Assembly (NCBI RefSeq): GCF_018991925.1
Contig: NW_024724368.1
Span: 3,565,742 to 3,629,741, forward strand
Length of the DNA stretch: 64,000 bases
Origin: Homarus americanus
Taxonomy: Eukaryota > Arthropoda > Malacostraca > Decapoda > Nephropidae
Direction of reading: 5' to 3'
Both the position numbers and the translations under genes were made by a program. The notes below the pieces were generated by a model, which worked only from the letters and a program-made list of their open reading frames with translations, did no database searches and was not told where the DNA came from. Positions 10,171 through 24,096 of the stretch are shown one piece after another. Position 1 is the stretch's first letter; each line of letters begins with the position of its first letter.

Positions 10171-12124
10171 TGCCAATAACATCGTCCGTTCATTTACCTG
10201 AAAAGAAAATAAATATTCTTTTTAATAATAGAAGACAAAACTTAAAAACAATAATAGTAATAATAAAAACAATAGTAGTAATAATAAAATAATAATAACA
10301 ATAATAATAAAATAATAATAATAATATAATAAAATAACAAAAATAATAAAAAAGTAACAAAGCAATTAACATACACACAGACACAAAGGACACACACACC
10401 TCCTCCAAGCTTACGTGATGTGTTGGCCTCGAGCACCAGAGACAGACAACACACCAATTAACCTCAACACATCATTATACACCATTAGTTATAATCTAAC
10501 GGTCATACATACACACACATACATACATACATACACCTATACACAACCCACACATCTATATACAACCTACACACACACACACACACCTGGTTACAGCGGT
10601 TCTCTCACGCTCAAAACATTATAATAACATCAGAATGCCTGACAGGTTCAACCCAATTGTAATGGTAACCTATCAGTCTTAACACACCACATCCTCCTCC
10701 ACACACGTCATCAACATGTTTAATACAGGAAACTTTTGGTGTTCAATCTGAGGTGAGTTATCAAAGAGCTGACATGACCCTGCTCGGTAAAATGAACATC
10801 TCCTGACATGATATCTAACTGACGTTCTTTGCTGTAGAATGTAGATGAAGCTGACGAGGTATTAGCTGACACTGCTGTAGATGGTGCTGACATGACCCTA
10901 GCTGACATTCTTTGCTGTAAATGATGCTGACACGACACTTAATTGAGACTCTTCCATATATATACCAAGAATGAAACTATGTTGCTATTTATAACATATG
11001 TTGAGTAATACTGTATGTTGCACTATGTTGGATAAATAACTAGTAAGACAACACGTTACAAGTCTTACTTTGTTAAACTTTCCTCGTTTGTTCCCCCTTC
11101 ACACGATAGAACTTTATACGAGTTCCCTCCATCAGTCCAAAAGGTTACTATTCACCTACCCGCCACATCAACTGTATTGTCTTAATTTGGTCATCTTACT
11201 GTCACCTCTCCTGTCTTTTCCCTTTACTGTCTATTAGGGGCTTCACGTGGTAGCTACAGACAGTCACTTCTCTCCTTTGGTCTTTCCACAAAAAACTCAG
11301 GACACAGACAGACAGACACACACCTCTGAGTGATGAGGGCGGTAGGATGAAGGGGTGCATATGGTAGGTGTTGGGCACCTGGTAAATATCTCACAAGACG
11401 AGTGGGGGTGCCAAGCTTAGTTCCGTCAAGTGCCAAGACTGCCACTGTCAAAACGGTGCCGTCAACCCCATGCACTCCTTACCACCCCTATCCTCTCCTC
11501 TCCCCCACCTCCTCACCTCACTACCCCTCTTCCTAGTCTTTGCATCGGGCTATCTTCAACCTCTATCAGGCTAACTAACTATATCTCACGCCCTACATCT
11601 GTCTCGTCCTGTGATGCAAGAAGATCCAAGAGTCAACTCGGAAATAGTTTACAATCGTTTTACACACACACACACACACACACACACTTACACCACCCCT
11701 CCAAAACCATAATTTCCTAGTTTTTATGTTACCTGTCTACTATACACGTCACCATTGCCCCTTGCTTTGTTAAGTTTAGTTAGGTTAGGTTACGTTTGGT
11801 TAAAATATACTTCACCCGACCAGGAAGTGATGATGTGGAATACCTAAATGGTGTGTGTTATGGTTGTGAAAGAGACCAGAGGAATATGATATCACGTTGT
11901 CAGTTTATTAAAGGTGTCAATAGGTACACTTGGTTTAGTTTAGCGAACAGGGAACACGTTAAAGTGGGTGTGGGTGTGTAAGTGGGTGTGGGTGTGTAAG
12001 TGGGTGTGGGTGAGGTTAGTGGTGTGGGTGAGGCAAGAGGGTATATATGGCTGTGTACAGTATATTACCCTCAATTCACACACACACACACACCAGCAAG
12101 AACAGTGTCACCTCCTATAATGTA

Positions 12125-12128
<4 letters not shown>
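10171..12128. other. No gene; AT- and CA-rich simple sequence
   Basis: An AAT-rich microsatellite at about 10240-10350, CATA/CA repeats at about 10507-10585 and a CA run at about 11663-11688. Short palindromic AGCTGACAT-type motifs recur at about 10740-10935. No exon recognised. Confidence 0.5.

Positions 12129-12179
<51 letters not shown>
12129..12179. repeat. (CT)n microsatellite
   Basis: CT run of about 25 units. Confidence 0.95.
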
Positions 12180-12181
<2 letters not shown>

Positions 12182-12319
12182 AATGCAGGTGAGTGGTTTC
12201 TACCGACTCCAGCGGACACGACTAAATCAAGGTTAGGTTGGTTTAATAATCTATAGGTGAAATAAATTGCGGTAGAGATCCTTCAGGTGATCGTGGTTAT
12301 CTGTACCAACAATTTCCCA

Positions 12320-12440
12320 ACATTATGAAGCACCGAAAATCCACCAAAATGAAGCACCGAACATCCTCAAAAAATGAAGCACCGAACACCCACAAAAATG
12401 AAGCACCGAAAACCCACCAAAATGAAGCACCGAACACCAG
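12320..12440. repeat. ~24-bp tandem repeat, about 5 units
   Basis: Imperfect units of AATGAAGCACCGAACACCCA plus C(A)AAA. The minus-strand frame repeating Gly-Ala-Ser-Phe comes from this array. Confidence 0.8.
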
Positions 12441-12575
12441 GGAGTTATAACAAGCTGAGGGAGGGAAACCTTTCAATATAACGTGGCTTTGAGGTGACTG
12501 TGTGTGTGTGGCACCAGTCTTCCACCTCGCCAACCACCATCACAAGTTTGTTTTGGGTGAAATGATGTGATTTGT

Positions 12576-12750
12576 TTACTTCTACTACATAGGGTAATGA
12601 CGTGGTTACTACTGCTGTTACATAGGGTAATGACGTGGTTACTACTGCCACAGAGGGTAACGACGTGGTTACTACTGCCACATAGGGTAATAACGTCATG
12701 TGTTTACTGCAACATATGGTAATGACGTGGTTACTACTGCTACATAGAAG
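12576..12750. repeat. ~30-bp tandem repeat with TGACGTGG cores
   Basis: Six units of ACATAGGGTAATGACGTGGT plus TACTACTGC(T). Most contain a CRE-half-like TGACGTGG. It is seen as a tandem repeat; any regulatory role is speculation. Confidence 0.8.
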
Positions 12751-14884
12751 GAATATGGGGTACCACACTATAGCAATTCTGTTCCCGCAGGTGGTAGTTG
12801 GGGAGGGGGGAGGGGGGAGGGGGAATGTTTATCTTACCTACACCTTCCTCCTCCTCCTCCACCACCCTCCCTCGAGCTTGGGTAAGGTGGGTGAGTACAT
12901 CATCCACCACCACCACCCAACACTACGCCATTAGCCACCACCCACACCCAGAGAAAATGTCCAATTAGCTAATCTATTATCTTTTGTATGTGGGGGGAAA
13001 TGTCCTACCAACCAAACCGTGGGAAAAAAATATCCTACCAAAAAGCAACTATTAAAGTTATTAAACGAAACAGTTTATTTTACTCGCGCCTTGATATCAC
13101 CAGCAGCGGGACTCGTTAAAAAGCGTCTTACTATTTAAGCTACATTAACGCTGACCAGTGTGAATATTGTGACGTCATGTGAATCAACATCTTAAAAAAG
13201 TGACAAATTGACGTGAATCACCCGACTTACCCCCAAACCCTCCTCCTCCTTCCCATTTGTACTCCGACAGGGACCTCGACCACCAAGGTAACTGATACCA
13301 GGAAGCTGATGATAACTGATAAGATGGTGGAGTCACAACACCAAGAATAACACTTCGACCATGTGTACAGTGTGCGTGTGTGTGTGTGTGGCGTTCCTAT
13401 CTCACCTGGGAAAAAATATTGAATATCCCGTAAAAACCCAGTACCTGTAACCCCCCTCCCTAAGATTAAACCTTCCCTCCTCACGTACCCCCAGATTACT
13501 CCCCCCCCCCCTCACGCACATAACTCACACTCTTAAGTAAGGTATGTCGATATTTTCCTCTCCCCCGCACCAGCCGTTTCAAAAGTACCCGAAGCGGAAA
13601 TTTTCATCAGATTTCATACAATTTACGAAAATAAACAAAGAATTAATTTTAAGTTTATAATAATATACAATCGATTATATTTGTCGTTATAAGATTGTAT
13701 TTATCACAAACAAACTAACAAATAAGTAACATTTATTTCAATTTCAGAGATCAATTAATTCATCTGAACGTGGATCGATTTTTTTTGTAAAGTGTAACGT
13801 AAGAAAAATAATTTATATAAAACTCTATGAAAAGTAAGATTAAAAAGCTTTACTGTTATTTAAAGTGACGAGAAAACGTTTGTAATCAGTGACTTGTGTT
13901 GTGAGGGCCGTTATTGTATACAAAGAGGTTGGCTGCCCTGTTCACACGTCAGTTGGTACACTCGAGTTACTTACCATACGTACGATATTATTAATCAATA
14001 CTTTTAATCAATACCTACGAAACACACAACGAATTAAAACACAAACTAAATTACACACATTACTATTATAAAAAATGATAGTTTTAATAATACTTTAATA
14101 CCTTAAATAACGTTAGGAAATTAAAACAAACAATATTATGATTTCCCGAGCCGGCATCACCATCACCACCACCACCACGTGCATCTACAGACATGACGCA
14201 AAGGGAAACACACACACACACACATACATACACCTCCACACCTCCACCGGCTACTCGCCTTCACTCAATAGTTCAGTGGCGTTGATCTCACTGAAGCACA
14301 CTGATTCCTCGGGGGGGGAAGGGTAGAATTAGACGTGAATGAAAACTAGAAACTAAGAGTAAAAGTAGGAAAAGAAAATCACTAGGGTTTTTTTTTTTTA
14401 AATACACATATGGAATGATCTGTTCTCTGTAATAGTGACATACACATTAGTTCTCCCCGACCTGTATGTGTAAAGGATGATGCAAATATTTAAATGTCTT
14501 GAGAGAGAGAGAGACGCTAGTAAACAAACTGCTGGGATACTGAAAATTATGTGATGTAAACAATAAACAAAACTGGTGATGTAAACAAAGTGGTGACATA
14601 TATAATAAACAAGACAAATTTCCTCATATCCATATTATATTGTTTCCTGTTTCTCTTTTTATCTCTGTCCACTCGTCACTTCTCTATTCCTTTACATAAC
14701 CTAGGCTGAGACTCCCTTAGTATGTGATCTGTTCTACACTCGTATTGTTCTCTTACAGTAGAACAATAGAACATTTGAATAACTACATTAATATTCAGGA
14801 GTTGTATTATTGTTGTGGTATAAACATGATATGTATAAAGAACTTTAGATTGTATACAGTAGTTTGTGTCTTGAAGCTTCCTCC
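12751..14884. other. No gene recognised
   Basis: Contains G-runs (about 12798-12822), a CRE-like GACGTCA near 13171, a C-run (about 13501-13510), AT-rich DNA at 13600-14130 and ACC/CA simple sequence near 14160-14250. No splice-bounded frame is supported. Confidence 0.5.
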
Positions 14885-15147
14885 AGTTGAAAATAACATG
14901 AATCACCTGAAGATCAACCACCCCAGCTTGTTTTACCTGAAGATCAACCACCCCCAGCTTATTTTACCTGAAGATCAACCACCCCAGCTTATTCTACCTG
15001 AAGATCAACCACCCCAGCTTATTTTACCTGAAGAATAAGCACCCCAGCTTATTTTACCCGAAGAATAACCAACCCCAGCTTATTTTACCTAACGAGTAAC
15101 CACCCCCAGCTTATTTTACCTAACGATTAACCACCCCCAGCTTATTT
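14885..15147. repeat. ~30-bp tandem repeat, about 8 units
   Basis: Units of TTTTACCTGAAGATCAACCA plus CCCCAGCTTA, drifting toward TTTTACCTAACGA at the right end. Confidence 0.85.
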
Positions 15148-15248
15148 GAGGAGAGGAGTTTAAAGGCATCAGGAATTAGGAGGCTATTACGTGTATACTC
15201 AGGAACGGCGTGATATTTGTGAAGGACAAAAGAAAGTTGCGGTACTTA

Positions 15249-15407
15249 AATGCAAATTGGAAACAGCCCATTACAGTGCAAATTGGAAACAGCCCATTAC
15301 AGTACAAATTGGAAACAGCCCATTACAGTGCAAATTGGGAACAGTCCATTACAGTGCAAATTGGAAACAGCCCATTACAGTGCAAATTGGGAACAGTCCA
15401 TTACAAT
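15249..15407. repeat. 26-bp tandem repeat, about 6 units
   Basis: Units of GCAAATTGGAAACAGCCCAT plus TACAGT at a strict 26-bp period. Later units alternate with a GGGAACAGTCC variant. Confidence 0.9.
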
Positions 15408-16350
15408 GACTCAATGTATTCAGACACCACAAATTGATTTAGGCTGGAGGATATACAAACACACAGACAAACATTCGTACTCGTACAAATGGACAGGTAA
15501 ACACAAGAGGTACACGAGGGGGGGGGGAGGAGGGGGGTTGGGTGGTAATGGAACAAATACTAGTAAACCAAGGCGACGGAACAGTACCAGAACAAAAGTG
15601 AACACGAGGGGGTACAATATGTGGGAACAACAACAACAACCAAAACAACCAAGAGATACAACATATGAGAAGAACAATCAACAGCAACAACAACAGGATG
15701 CAACACGCATTACTGCAACGTCAACAATACCTACAGGAGGAAGAGGTCACACACACGCGCAAACACCTACACACACACACACACGCACCTACACACACGC
15801 ACATACATCCGGACAATATTTTCATCAGTCAACCATGCGCGCACAGGTCCACGCCGCCCACCACCAACACGGGAAGTTCATTGTCATTTCAAATTCCACC
15901 GCTCCACAGTCCTAGAGTGTAGTGACTGTTGTATGGATGGTGTGTTGGTGAAGGGATGTGTGAAGGGATGGGAGACGGGGTGTGAGGGGATGGGAGACGG
16001 GGAATGACGGAAAGGGAGAGAGTATTTGAAGGGATGATAACGGTAAGAGGAAGAGAATAGTGACAGCGAGAGGGAGGTGGGGAGAGGAGGAGGGGGAGAG
16101 GGGGAGAGAGGTGGGAGGAATATGCAGAGGAACACGTACACACAACAGGATACAGATAAGGTGAAAAAGAAACAAAATAAAGTCACGAATCGAGATGAAC
16201 CAACACCGTGACGTGGGAAAATTTTTGAGAGGGGAAACAAAAACAGGTCGTAAGAATGTGTGATGAGAGAGATAGATAAGTGTTGGTAGGTTAAGTTACT
16301 GAGAGATAAGAGAACTATAGGGGTTGATGGAAGGTAGTCGTTCTTCTGGT
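15408..16350. other. No gene; G-rich, CAA-rich and CA-rich simple sequence
   Basis: Poly-G-rich at about 15517-15545, CAACAA-rich at about 15628-15695, CA-rich at about 15750-15810 and GAGAGG-rich at about 16065-16115. The long frames on both strands are low-complexity. Confidence 0.55.
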
Positions 16351-16645
16351 CTCTCTCTCTCCCTCTCATCACCCTCTCGTGCCTCACCCTCATGTCCCTC
16401 TCGCCCTGTTCTCCCTCTCCCCCTTCACCGCCCTCTCGTGCCTCTTCCCTCTCATCACCCTCTCGTGCCTCACCCTCACACCACCCTCATGTCCCTCTCA
16501 CTCTCATCACCCTCTCCCCCTTCACCGCCCTCTCGTGCCTCTTCCCTCTCACTACCCTCACGTGCCTCACCCTCACACCACCCTCATGTCCCTCTCATCA
16601 CCCTCTTCCCTCTCACTACCCTCACCCCCCTCTCTCCCTCAAACA
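16351..16645. repeat. Pyrimidine-rich tandem repeat
   Basis: Imperfect repeats of CCTCTCGTGCCTCACCCTCA / CCACCCTCATGTCCCTCTC in larger duplicated blocks (compare 16406-16490 with 16502-16585). Three overlapping Ser/Pro/Leu frames come from it. Confidence 0.8.
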
Positions 16646-16933
16646 AGGAAAGAGTAGAGACACGTTCGCCTGACCTATATATAATGAGTATCCTGTATGT
16701 AGTTTTTACCCGTACTGACTGCATGACTCGTGTGCACCCCTCTGTGTGTATGTGCATCGTGTGTGTATGTGCATCGTGCGTGTATGTGCGTGTGTGTGCC
16801 TCAGACAACTAGTTCATACGTAGCGTTATGTACAATTGAATACCGTGTGTGCATTTATTTCCTTCGGTCAAAGAATTAAATTATCAACAAGAGGAAACAG
16901 CTGATATTTGAGATACAGTTCACACACACACAC

Positions 16934-16935
<2 letters not shown>

Positions 16936-16980
<45 letters not shown>
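16936..16980. repeat. (GA)n microsatellite
   Basis: GA run of about 22 units, just after a CA run. Confidence 0.95.
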
Positions 16981-16982
<2 letters not shown>

Positions 16983-17447
16983 ATATACAGGTCAACATTT
17001 CCATCAAATCGCCACACACACACACGTTTTACCTTCAACTTTCTTCAATTTTTATCCCCTCACTATAAACACACTCATGATATTACCTTTCACCATACTT
17101 GTCACCAGTCCTACTTTCACAATTGGTTGCTGCCCCACCTAACCTAACCTCATCATAAGAAGGAAGGAAGGAGGAGGTAGAAGAAGAAAGAGAAGAAGGT
17201 AGAAGAAGGTAGAAGAATAAAAATAAGAATGTAGAAGAATAAAAGAAACCAATAATAATAATAATCTCTCGTACTGTCGCTAAATAAACCATTTGGGACA
17301 AGAATGCTGTGAACTGATTACTTTTGTTCATATTCAGTCAACAAGCTTGATATAAATGTCAAGCACCAGCCTACATTGTTTTTAAGTCTTCGGTGACCTC
17401 CTTAGAGAGAGAGAGAGATACGACGCTCGCACTGTCTCAAGTACTCG

Positions 17448-17450
<3 letters not shown>

Positions 17451-17493
<43 letters not shown>
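17451..17493. repeat. (GA)n microsatellite
   Basis: GA run of about 21 units. A shorter one lies at about 17405-17418. Confidence 0.95.
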
Positions 17494-17498
<5 letters not shown>

Positions 17499-20400
17499 CA
17501 ACTCACACTTCAAAGTACCGTACTCGTTGATCAACCACCAACCTGGGCGGCCTTGAAACCAACTCAAGGGAAGGTTCTTAAAACAGTCTAATATTTTTTA
17601 AGATAACCCAACTGGAAATAAACTCCTAATGGCTCTGTCGGCTATCCTTGACTCGAATTGCCTTACTGTTTACTATTGTTTGTTATTTACTTACACTGTC
17701 TAGGTATACATTGGGAAACTGTTTACCTGTGTTGTTTACATGTCAAATCGTAAACTTTGGAAATGATTTTACTTAAAAAACTGATAATAATGATAGTATA
17801 ATGCTTCCCCCTCCCCCCCTCAAAATAAATACACAACCATCTTCACAATTTCTTTTATCATGTTCAACTGCGATTTATATTCTGCACGTTAAATCTCTGG
17901 GGCTTAACCAACAACAGGCAGTTTTACGTACATTACAGATAAGAGACAGTTTACTTGCAATAAAAATACTGACAGTTTACAGATGGTTTACTTTCTACAG
18001 ACAGAGTTCACCAGCAAGACAGAATTAGCTTACCTCCAATACAGACAGCCAAGACAGTTTACCACGAACAGACGGACACACACACACAACAGTTAACCTA
18101 CAGCACAAAGACAATTTTTTTTACCTACAACAGACACACAGACAACTTGACTTCACACACACACACACACACTGCACATCTGATTATTCAAGCCACGCCC
18201 AAAGGGATAGACTTGACCGTGCCTGATTATCCATTATTCTAAAGCGTACATCAAAGAGCTGTGGTCCGAAGCTCTCCCACTGTTTAAATATGCGTTCATC
18301 TGTGGTCTCCTGTTGATACATACAATACACGCCCCTCTCCCTCATCCTACCCATGGTATACCATCATTAAACTGTACTTTTATTGGTTAGTTTATTTTCT
18401 TAAATTAAATAAAACGAATACAAGTCCGTGTAATAAAATGATGATTTGTGTGTGTTTGTGTGTATAATGGTGTGTATGTGTGTATTAGTGTCTACATTAG
18501 TGTGTGTGTGTGTGTATTTGTGTATATATTAGTGTGTATGTTTGTGTGTGTGTATGAGAGCGAGCGAGCGTGTTTACGTGTGTTAAGTCACATAGGTATA
18601 AGCAGTGTTAATAAAAGTGGACTAAGACGCAGTGCCGAAGTCAAGTCTCACAGACAAAAAAAAGAACCAGAATTCGAGCAAAAACTGGCCGCTGGACGAT
18701 TAGGCAGTAGATCCTAATCCTGCCAGGTTATCAAGCATACCCAGAGAGAGAGAGAGAGAGAGTCCTTCTCGCCATGTTTCAAGACACCAGCGGCGGGGCC
18801 GCATCATCTCACACTTGGGGTTCCCGACCTAAACCGTTTCGGGGAAGCTCTTATGACGTATGAAGAAAACAGAACGACTCTCTATTCCCTCTAACTGCCT
18901 TAAACCAGTTACTATACCAAGAAAGAGTTCTGGTTAGTACACCGCAACAGTCAGGAAATTACACACAGTTAGACGTTAAAGTATTAAATCAATTATCCAG
19001 TTGCGGGTCAGTAAAAAATAGTTTTCGTGTGAGGTTGAGCAAGCAGCGACAACGTTATAGTCAACTGGTACTGGTCGGTTATAACACAATACAGCAGAAT
19101 ATTCCACAACAAATACTTCATTACCATAAACAAACAACACAAACGTAACTGTTCCTACACGATCATAAATACAAATATAATGGCGCGTAATTCAGTAACT
19201 CCAAGGATATTATTCTTACTGGTAACAACGTAGCGGGAATCTTACAAGTGAATTTCCTAATCACAATTATCTAATTTTTTTTACATACGTTTAAGATAAT
19301 ATAAACAAACTGAAATTTGTTTCCTATTTACACGACAAACACAAGATTGCCTTTATCTATATCATCGTAACGGTTTGTTGACAATCGTGCTATATGTAAG
19401 TGGGCAAAGCTCTCTAAAGCTGACAGCACTAATGAACTGACCTGAAGAATGGTTTTATTTATAACTCGCTAAGTGTATAAGTAAAAAAATCCACAACGGA
19501 TGGTTTTAAGGTGAAAGACGGAGTAACAGAATCCTGTTTAGCTATAGCACTTCACGTCAGATTTAGTACCGTTTAACATTCCAATATTATACAGATTATA
19601 AATTTTCGTATGCATGTCTGACGGCAGCAGTGAGGGACATATTGACCAAAAAACAAAAATACACAAAATAACACATTACTATAAAAACCATCCCCACTGT
19701 TGCTTAAATGTGAAGTTATGTAACCACTGGGAGCTGAGTGGACCGTGGAAGCCTCGGACACGATTAAGCGGCCCTTAGAACTGATAAGCTCTGTGGTAAT
19801 CAGCGGTGCACCCCAAGACTTAAGTGGTACTCGACTCTTATAAGATAGTTCTCACGGCACTAACTCTTTATAGTGTATGTACAAAGAAGGAGAGGGAGAG
19901 ATACCCAACTTCAACTGTGCTTTGATGTCATTTCAAACACCTATCTGATGAATTCATATTTACCAGATTAAAACAAACACTGGCATTACTACAGGTATTT
20001 TACGTAACTTTACAATCTGGGAGACATTAAAGCAATCAGAAGTAAGAAGATCTATCTGTCTGTGTGTCTTTCTGTCTGTGTCTGTCTGCCTGTGTCTATT
20101 TACTTATCTAACACCCTATCTATCTATCTATCTGTCTCTTGTATATATTTGTCTGTCTGAACCATACAGAACACTCCATTCACAGATCTGTCTTGGGCAC
20201 CGTGCCAGAGTAGTCCATTGTAATCGCCACAAACACGACCACCATCCAACGTCTGTGTGTAGTGTGTGTGTGTAGTCCAGCTGACCATTTCGGCGACACT
20301 ACCCCTCACCAGCTGCTTCTACACACCCAGACTGTCACCACCACATGCCACCAGCTCTTAATGTATCTATTCAGGAATAATCGAGGAGTTTTATTGAGAC

Positions 20401-20971
20401 TTTTTTTGGTGGACCAGCTCAATATCAGCGGTCAGTTGTCGTGATGTTCTGGGTGGGTGGGGGCAGAGATGATTTTTTTTTTTGTGATTAGTTATGTGGT
20501 TAGTGTTAGGTTAGTTTTTTTTTGGGGGGGGTTCGTGTTAGGTTTGGTTTGGTTAGTGTTAGATTAGTTTAGACTATGTCAGTGTAAGATTAGGTTTAGT
20601 GTTAGTTAAGACTAGATTACGTTAGGTTATAGTGCCCCATAGTTTTACTCAAGTGACAACATTGACGGGGCTGACAACCATCAACTTGGCATTAACGTTT
20701 TGAGGTGAGGAAAAAATTGCTGAATGTAGTGGACAAACTTTCACATCCTGAAGGGCCAGACGGTGACAGGAGGGCACCTTAGGAGTTAATGAAAGATATA
20801 TACGACATTAAATACCATTCTCAAACATAAACAGAATTTTACAGGTATTTAAACATGTACATATAAGAGCTTAGATGGTGAGGTGTGTGTGTAGGTGAGG
20901 TGTGTGTGTGTGTACGGTGACATTCTGCTCGCACTGTATTATTACCCGCCCCATAAGAGAAAAACACTTGC

Positions 20972-21011
<40 letters not shown>

Positions 21012-21779
21012 TACTGCCGCTGGTCGTGTGTATCTGAGGTGGGAAATACGACAATAAGGTGACCCCATAGTGCTAGTAAGCATGTAGGTACAATATCTTG
21101 CTTTGTCCATAACATAACAAGGAATTAAAGTACAGCATGGCGTGGGTAACAAGGTGTGGTAAAAGGAAGGGTGTTACGGTAGCCACATGGTGAAAGGGTG
21201 GTGCTAAGTGTGAAGGTGACCACATAGTGAGAATAGGTACAGTGTGTGGTGGAAGCAGTGAGTACCAACGTAGCCATCGCCTAGTTACTATGTTCACCCC
21301 CTGACATACTTAAAGCAGGCCTGCACGTTAGACTAAATCAATACCGCACAGAAATCAACATCCATACACAACATCCATACAGAATATATATACACATTTT
21401 CTACTAAATGAATCTGGTTGAAGGAAAATTATATTTATCTTCCACATTTAGGACAATAGGAAAGCAATTTGGGATCCTGATAATGTATAAGAAATTATTC
21501 AACGCCATTAACAGTTTTCATAAGAGAGAATCACATGTATAAATTGATTCATAATGTATACTCCCACGATAAGAATTCAAGGTGTATAGAGGAGTAACAG
21601 AGGTAAAAACAAAGACGGGGAGAGAGAGAGAGAGAGTGTGTTTCAAGTACCAAGGAGAATGACAGCCTGGGAATGAAATCACTACAAGTTTTCCGTCCAT
21701 ATATCACAAGACAGACAGACAGACACACCCGCACGGAAAAAAAAAACATAATTTTTCCTCCAGTCAGACGTTTGGGAGA
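17494..21779. other. No gene recognised
   Basis: AT-rich DNA with GT/CA microsatellites (about 18430-18560 and 20976-21008), short GA runs (18743-18762, 21618-21636), CTAT/CTGT repeats near 20050-20155 and GGTTAGTGTTAG-type tracts near 20495-20625. I found no exon with matching splice sites and recognisable protein similarity. Confidence 0.5.
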
Positions 21780-22042
21780 ATTACATAGCATCATTCGACA
21801 TCCTGGGTCATTCAACATCCGGAGCCATTCTTAACATCCGGGGTCATTCAACATCCGGGGCCATTCTTTACATCCTGGGCCATTCTTAACATCTTTGGTC
21901 ATTCATCATCCTGGGCCATTCTTAACATCCTGGGTCATTCAACATCCGGGGTCATTCTTAACATCTTGGGTCATTCAACATCCGGGGCCATTCTTAACAT
22001 CCTGGGCCATTCTTAACATCCTGGGCCATTCTTAACATCCTA
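21780..22042. repeat. ~20-bp tandem repeat, about 13 units
   Basis: Alternating units CATTCTTAACATCCTGGGCC and CATTCAACATCCGGGGTCAT, about 20 bp each, drifting along the array. Confidence 0.85.
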
Positions 22043-22245
22043 AAGAGCTACAAGACTGAAGCAAAATATAGGTAAACAATAAACAAGCCGGTAAGTTTAT
22101 TATACTGTACACATCCGATGAATATATTAACGCGTACGATCACCCAAGTGTTTTGTTACGTGTTCGTTGTGCTGGTAGTTACTGGTGTACTGCCAAATGA
22201 ATAACAACAAAAATAACGAGAAAATTTAGATTGGTGGTAAAGTAG

Positions 22246-22328
<83 letters not shown>
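22246..22328. repeat. (CA)n microsatellite
   Basis: More than 40 uninterrupted CA units, the longest CA run in the window. Confidence 0.97.
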
Positions 22329-22332
<4 letters not shown>

Positions 22333-22834
22333 GTTTGCCAATATACTTTACCGTCATATAGTGGCAAATGTCCTTACCATTACTCACATGATAATTATAC
22401 ACAGAATAAATACACATCTTACTTAGTTCGTTGAATTACAGTTGGGCAATTCTCAGCTGTTAGCAAGAAGCCTCGTCATCACTCTTTGTTCAGCCACTTA
22501 TTAGCGACCACATAAACAAGGTTATAAATGACGTGGACCTTATGCTTAGGTTAAGTTAGGAAGGGGGGGGGGTGTGACCAGCAGACAGAACCCCCTACAC
22601 AAACCTCTAAACACGAACCTGTCCCCCCTAATGACGTCATGAAAGTGGATACAACGGATATGATCAATTACTAACCAAGTGATGGTATAGTGTTGTGTTA
22701 AGGGCGAGCAAGTGAGCCTCTACCACTACTGTATGCCTGTACCTGCCTGCCTGCTGTACCCCGTCTCCTCTCCAAGTACGTACCACCCTCACGCGTCTAC
22801 CCTACCGCACTCCACCACCACACACACCACCACC
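22329..22834. other. No gene recognised
   Basis: Mixed DNA with a G-run near 22563-22572 and a perfect TGACGTCA at about 22632. No exon seen. Confidence 0.5.
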
Positions 22835-23056
22835 ATAAGAACATAAGGAGTCTGCAATAGGCCGGTTGGCCTGTGCATGGCAGCTCCTGTCGAGAGTTAC
22901 TACCACTCTCTATCATCCATGAATCTATCTAGCCTCTTTTTGAAACTTTCCAGAGTTCCCGCACTTACTACAATGTTGCTAAGCTTGTTCCACTCGTCCA
23001 CCACCCTATTTGTGAACCAGTTTCTTCCTATCTCCCTCCTAAACCAGTAGCGTACA
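22835..23056 (-). mobile_element. CR1-like retrotransposon 3' end (truncated)
   Basis: Starts on the plus strand with CATAAGAACATAAGG (inverted 3' tail) and CAATAGGCCGGTTGGCC. It then encodes on the minus strand the typical C-terminal end WFRREIGRNWFTNRVVDEWN...LESFKKRLDRFM. It diverges from the copy at 9189-10170 and so represents a different subfamily. Only the last ~55 codons and the 3' UTR remain. Confidence 0.85.
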
Positions 23057-24096
23057 CCACCACTACACACTACTATTGTCATCACACACTATCACACCAT
23101 GACCATTCATCACAATAACACACACAAGCCAAAATTTACTACAACCACACAAGTATTATACCACAACCACCACCCCATACGACCAAAATATTACACACTC
23201 CACGCCACTACCACATCATCATACAGCCAATGACCAGTATCACTCCACCCCATCATCAACCACTCCTTCATGCACCTCCCTATAGGCTTCTCACTCCCAT
23301 CAACACACACCACCCAGCCCATACCATCACCACCCACCACCATCAGTACATGAAGTAATAACGTAGTGGTTGAGGGAGTAGAGGAGAGGTAAGCGTACAA
23401 CCTCCACTACGACACACCTGTGCAGTAATAAACCCTCACAAATAGCCAGGTGTGGACTTCATCATTTACCTGCTCTGACTCACACACCAAACACACATAG
23501 GAGTAATTTACCAAAGCGTATAACTAATATAACATAAGTACATCCAGTTTACACAGCCAAGTTTATGTTGCCTGTTTCCTCCCTACACATACACACAGAG
23601 GTACACTGGCTCTTCACCTGCATCACAACACAGCAATATGACGTCCACATTACTAAGATCATGGACTATGCACACGCCTCCCTGCTACCCCTCAACATGG
23701 CAACCCGTGTTTAGTACCGTACCTACAACTGCCATTACCCGCACAACTGCACCACCATCACTACTTCACCTTCCCCAACACCTGTCCAGCCTCGCACCAG
23801 GTCCACGCATACCGGCATGGTGGTGGTGTTACTAGTCATGCGAGGGGAAAATGTTGACAGGCAAATTACGTGAATTATAGCTCATGGGGGAGATGCTGGG
23901 CAGAATGTCGATATTTTCACCATCACAACCCACGAACATTGTCACTACCATCATCACCCTCTATCACCACAACCCATCATCACTACTACCACCACCTTTT
24001 ATCATTGCCATCACCCCACAAGATCCACAACCCACCATAACTACTACCATCGCCACCCTCCTCCATCACCACCACCCTCCCTATATTACCACACAC
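23057..24096. other. No gene; CAC/ACC-rich simple sequence
   Basis: Dense CAC/ATCACC trinucleotide-rich DNA, especially 23050-23350 and 23925-24085. The frames here are low-complexity. Confidence 0.6.

Noticed and set aside
15250..15915. 221-codon plus-strand frame
   Set aside because: Starts in a 26-bp tandem repeat and continues through G-, CAA- and CA-rich simple sequence; no domain and no splice support.
15884..16812. Long Ser/Pro/Leu-rich frames on both strands
   Set aside because: Produced by pyrimidine/purine-rich tandem repeats; several overlapping frames are open at once.
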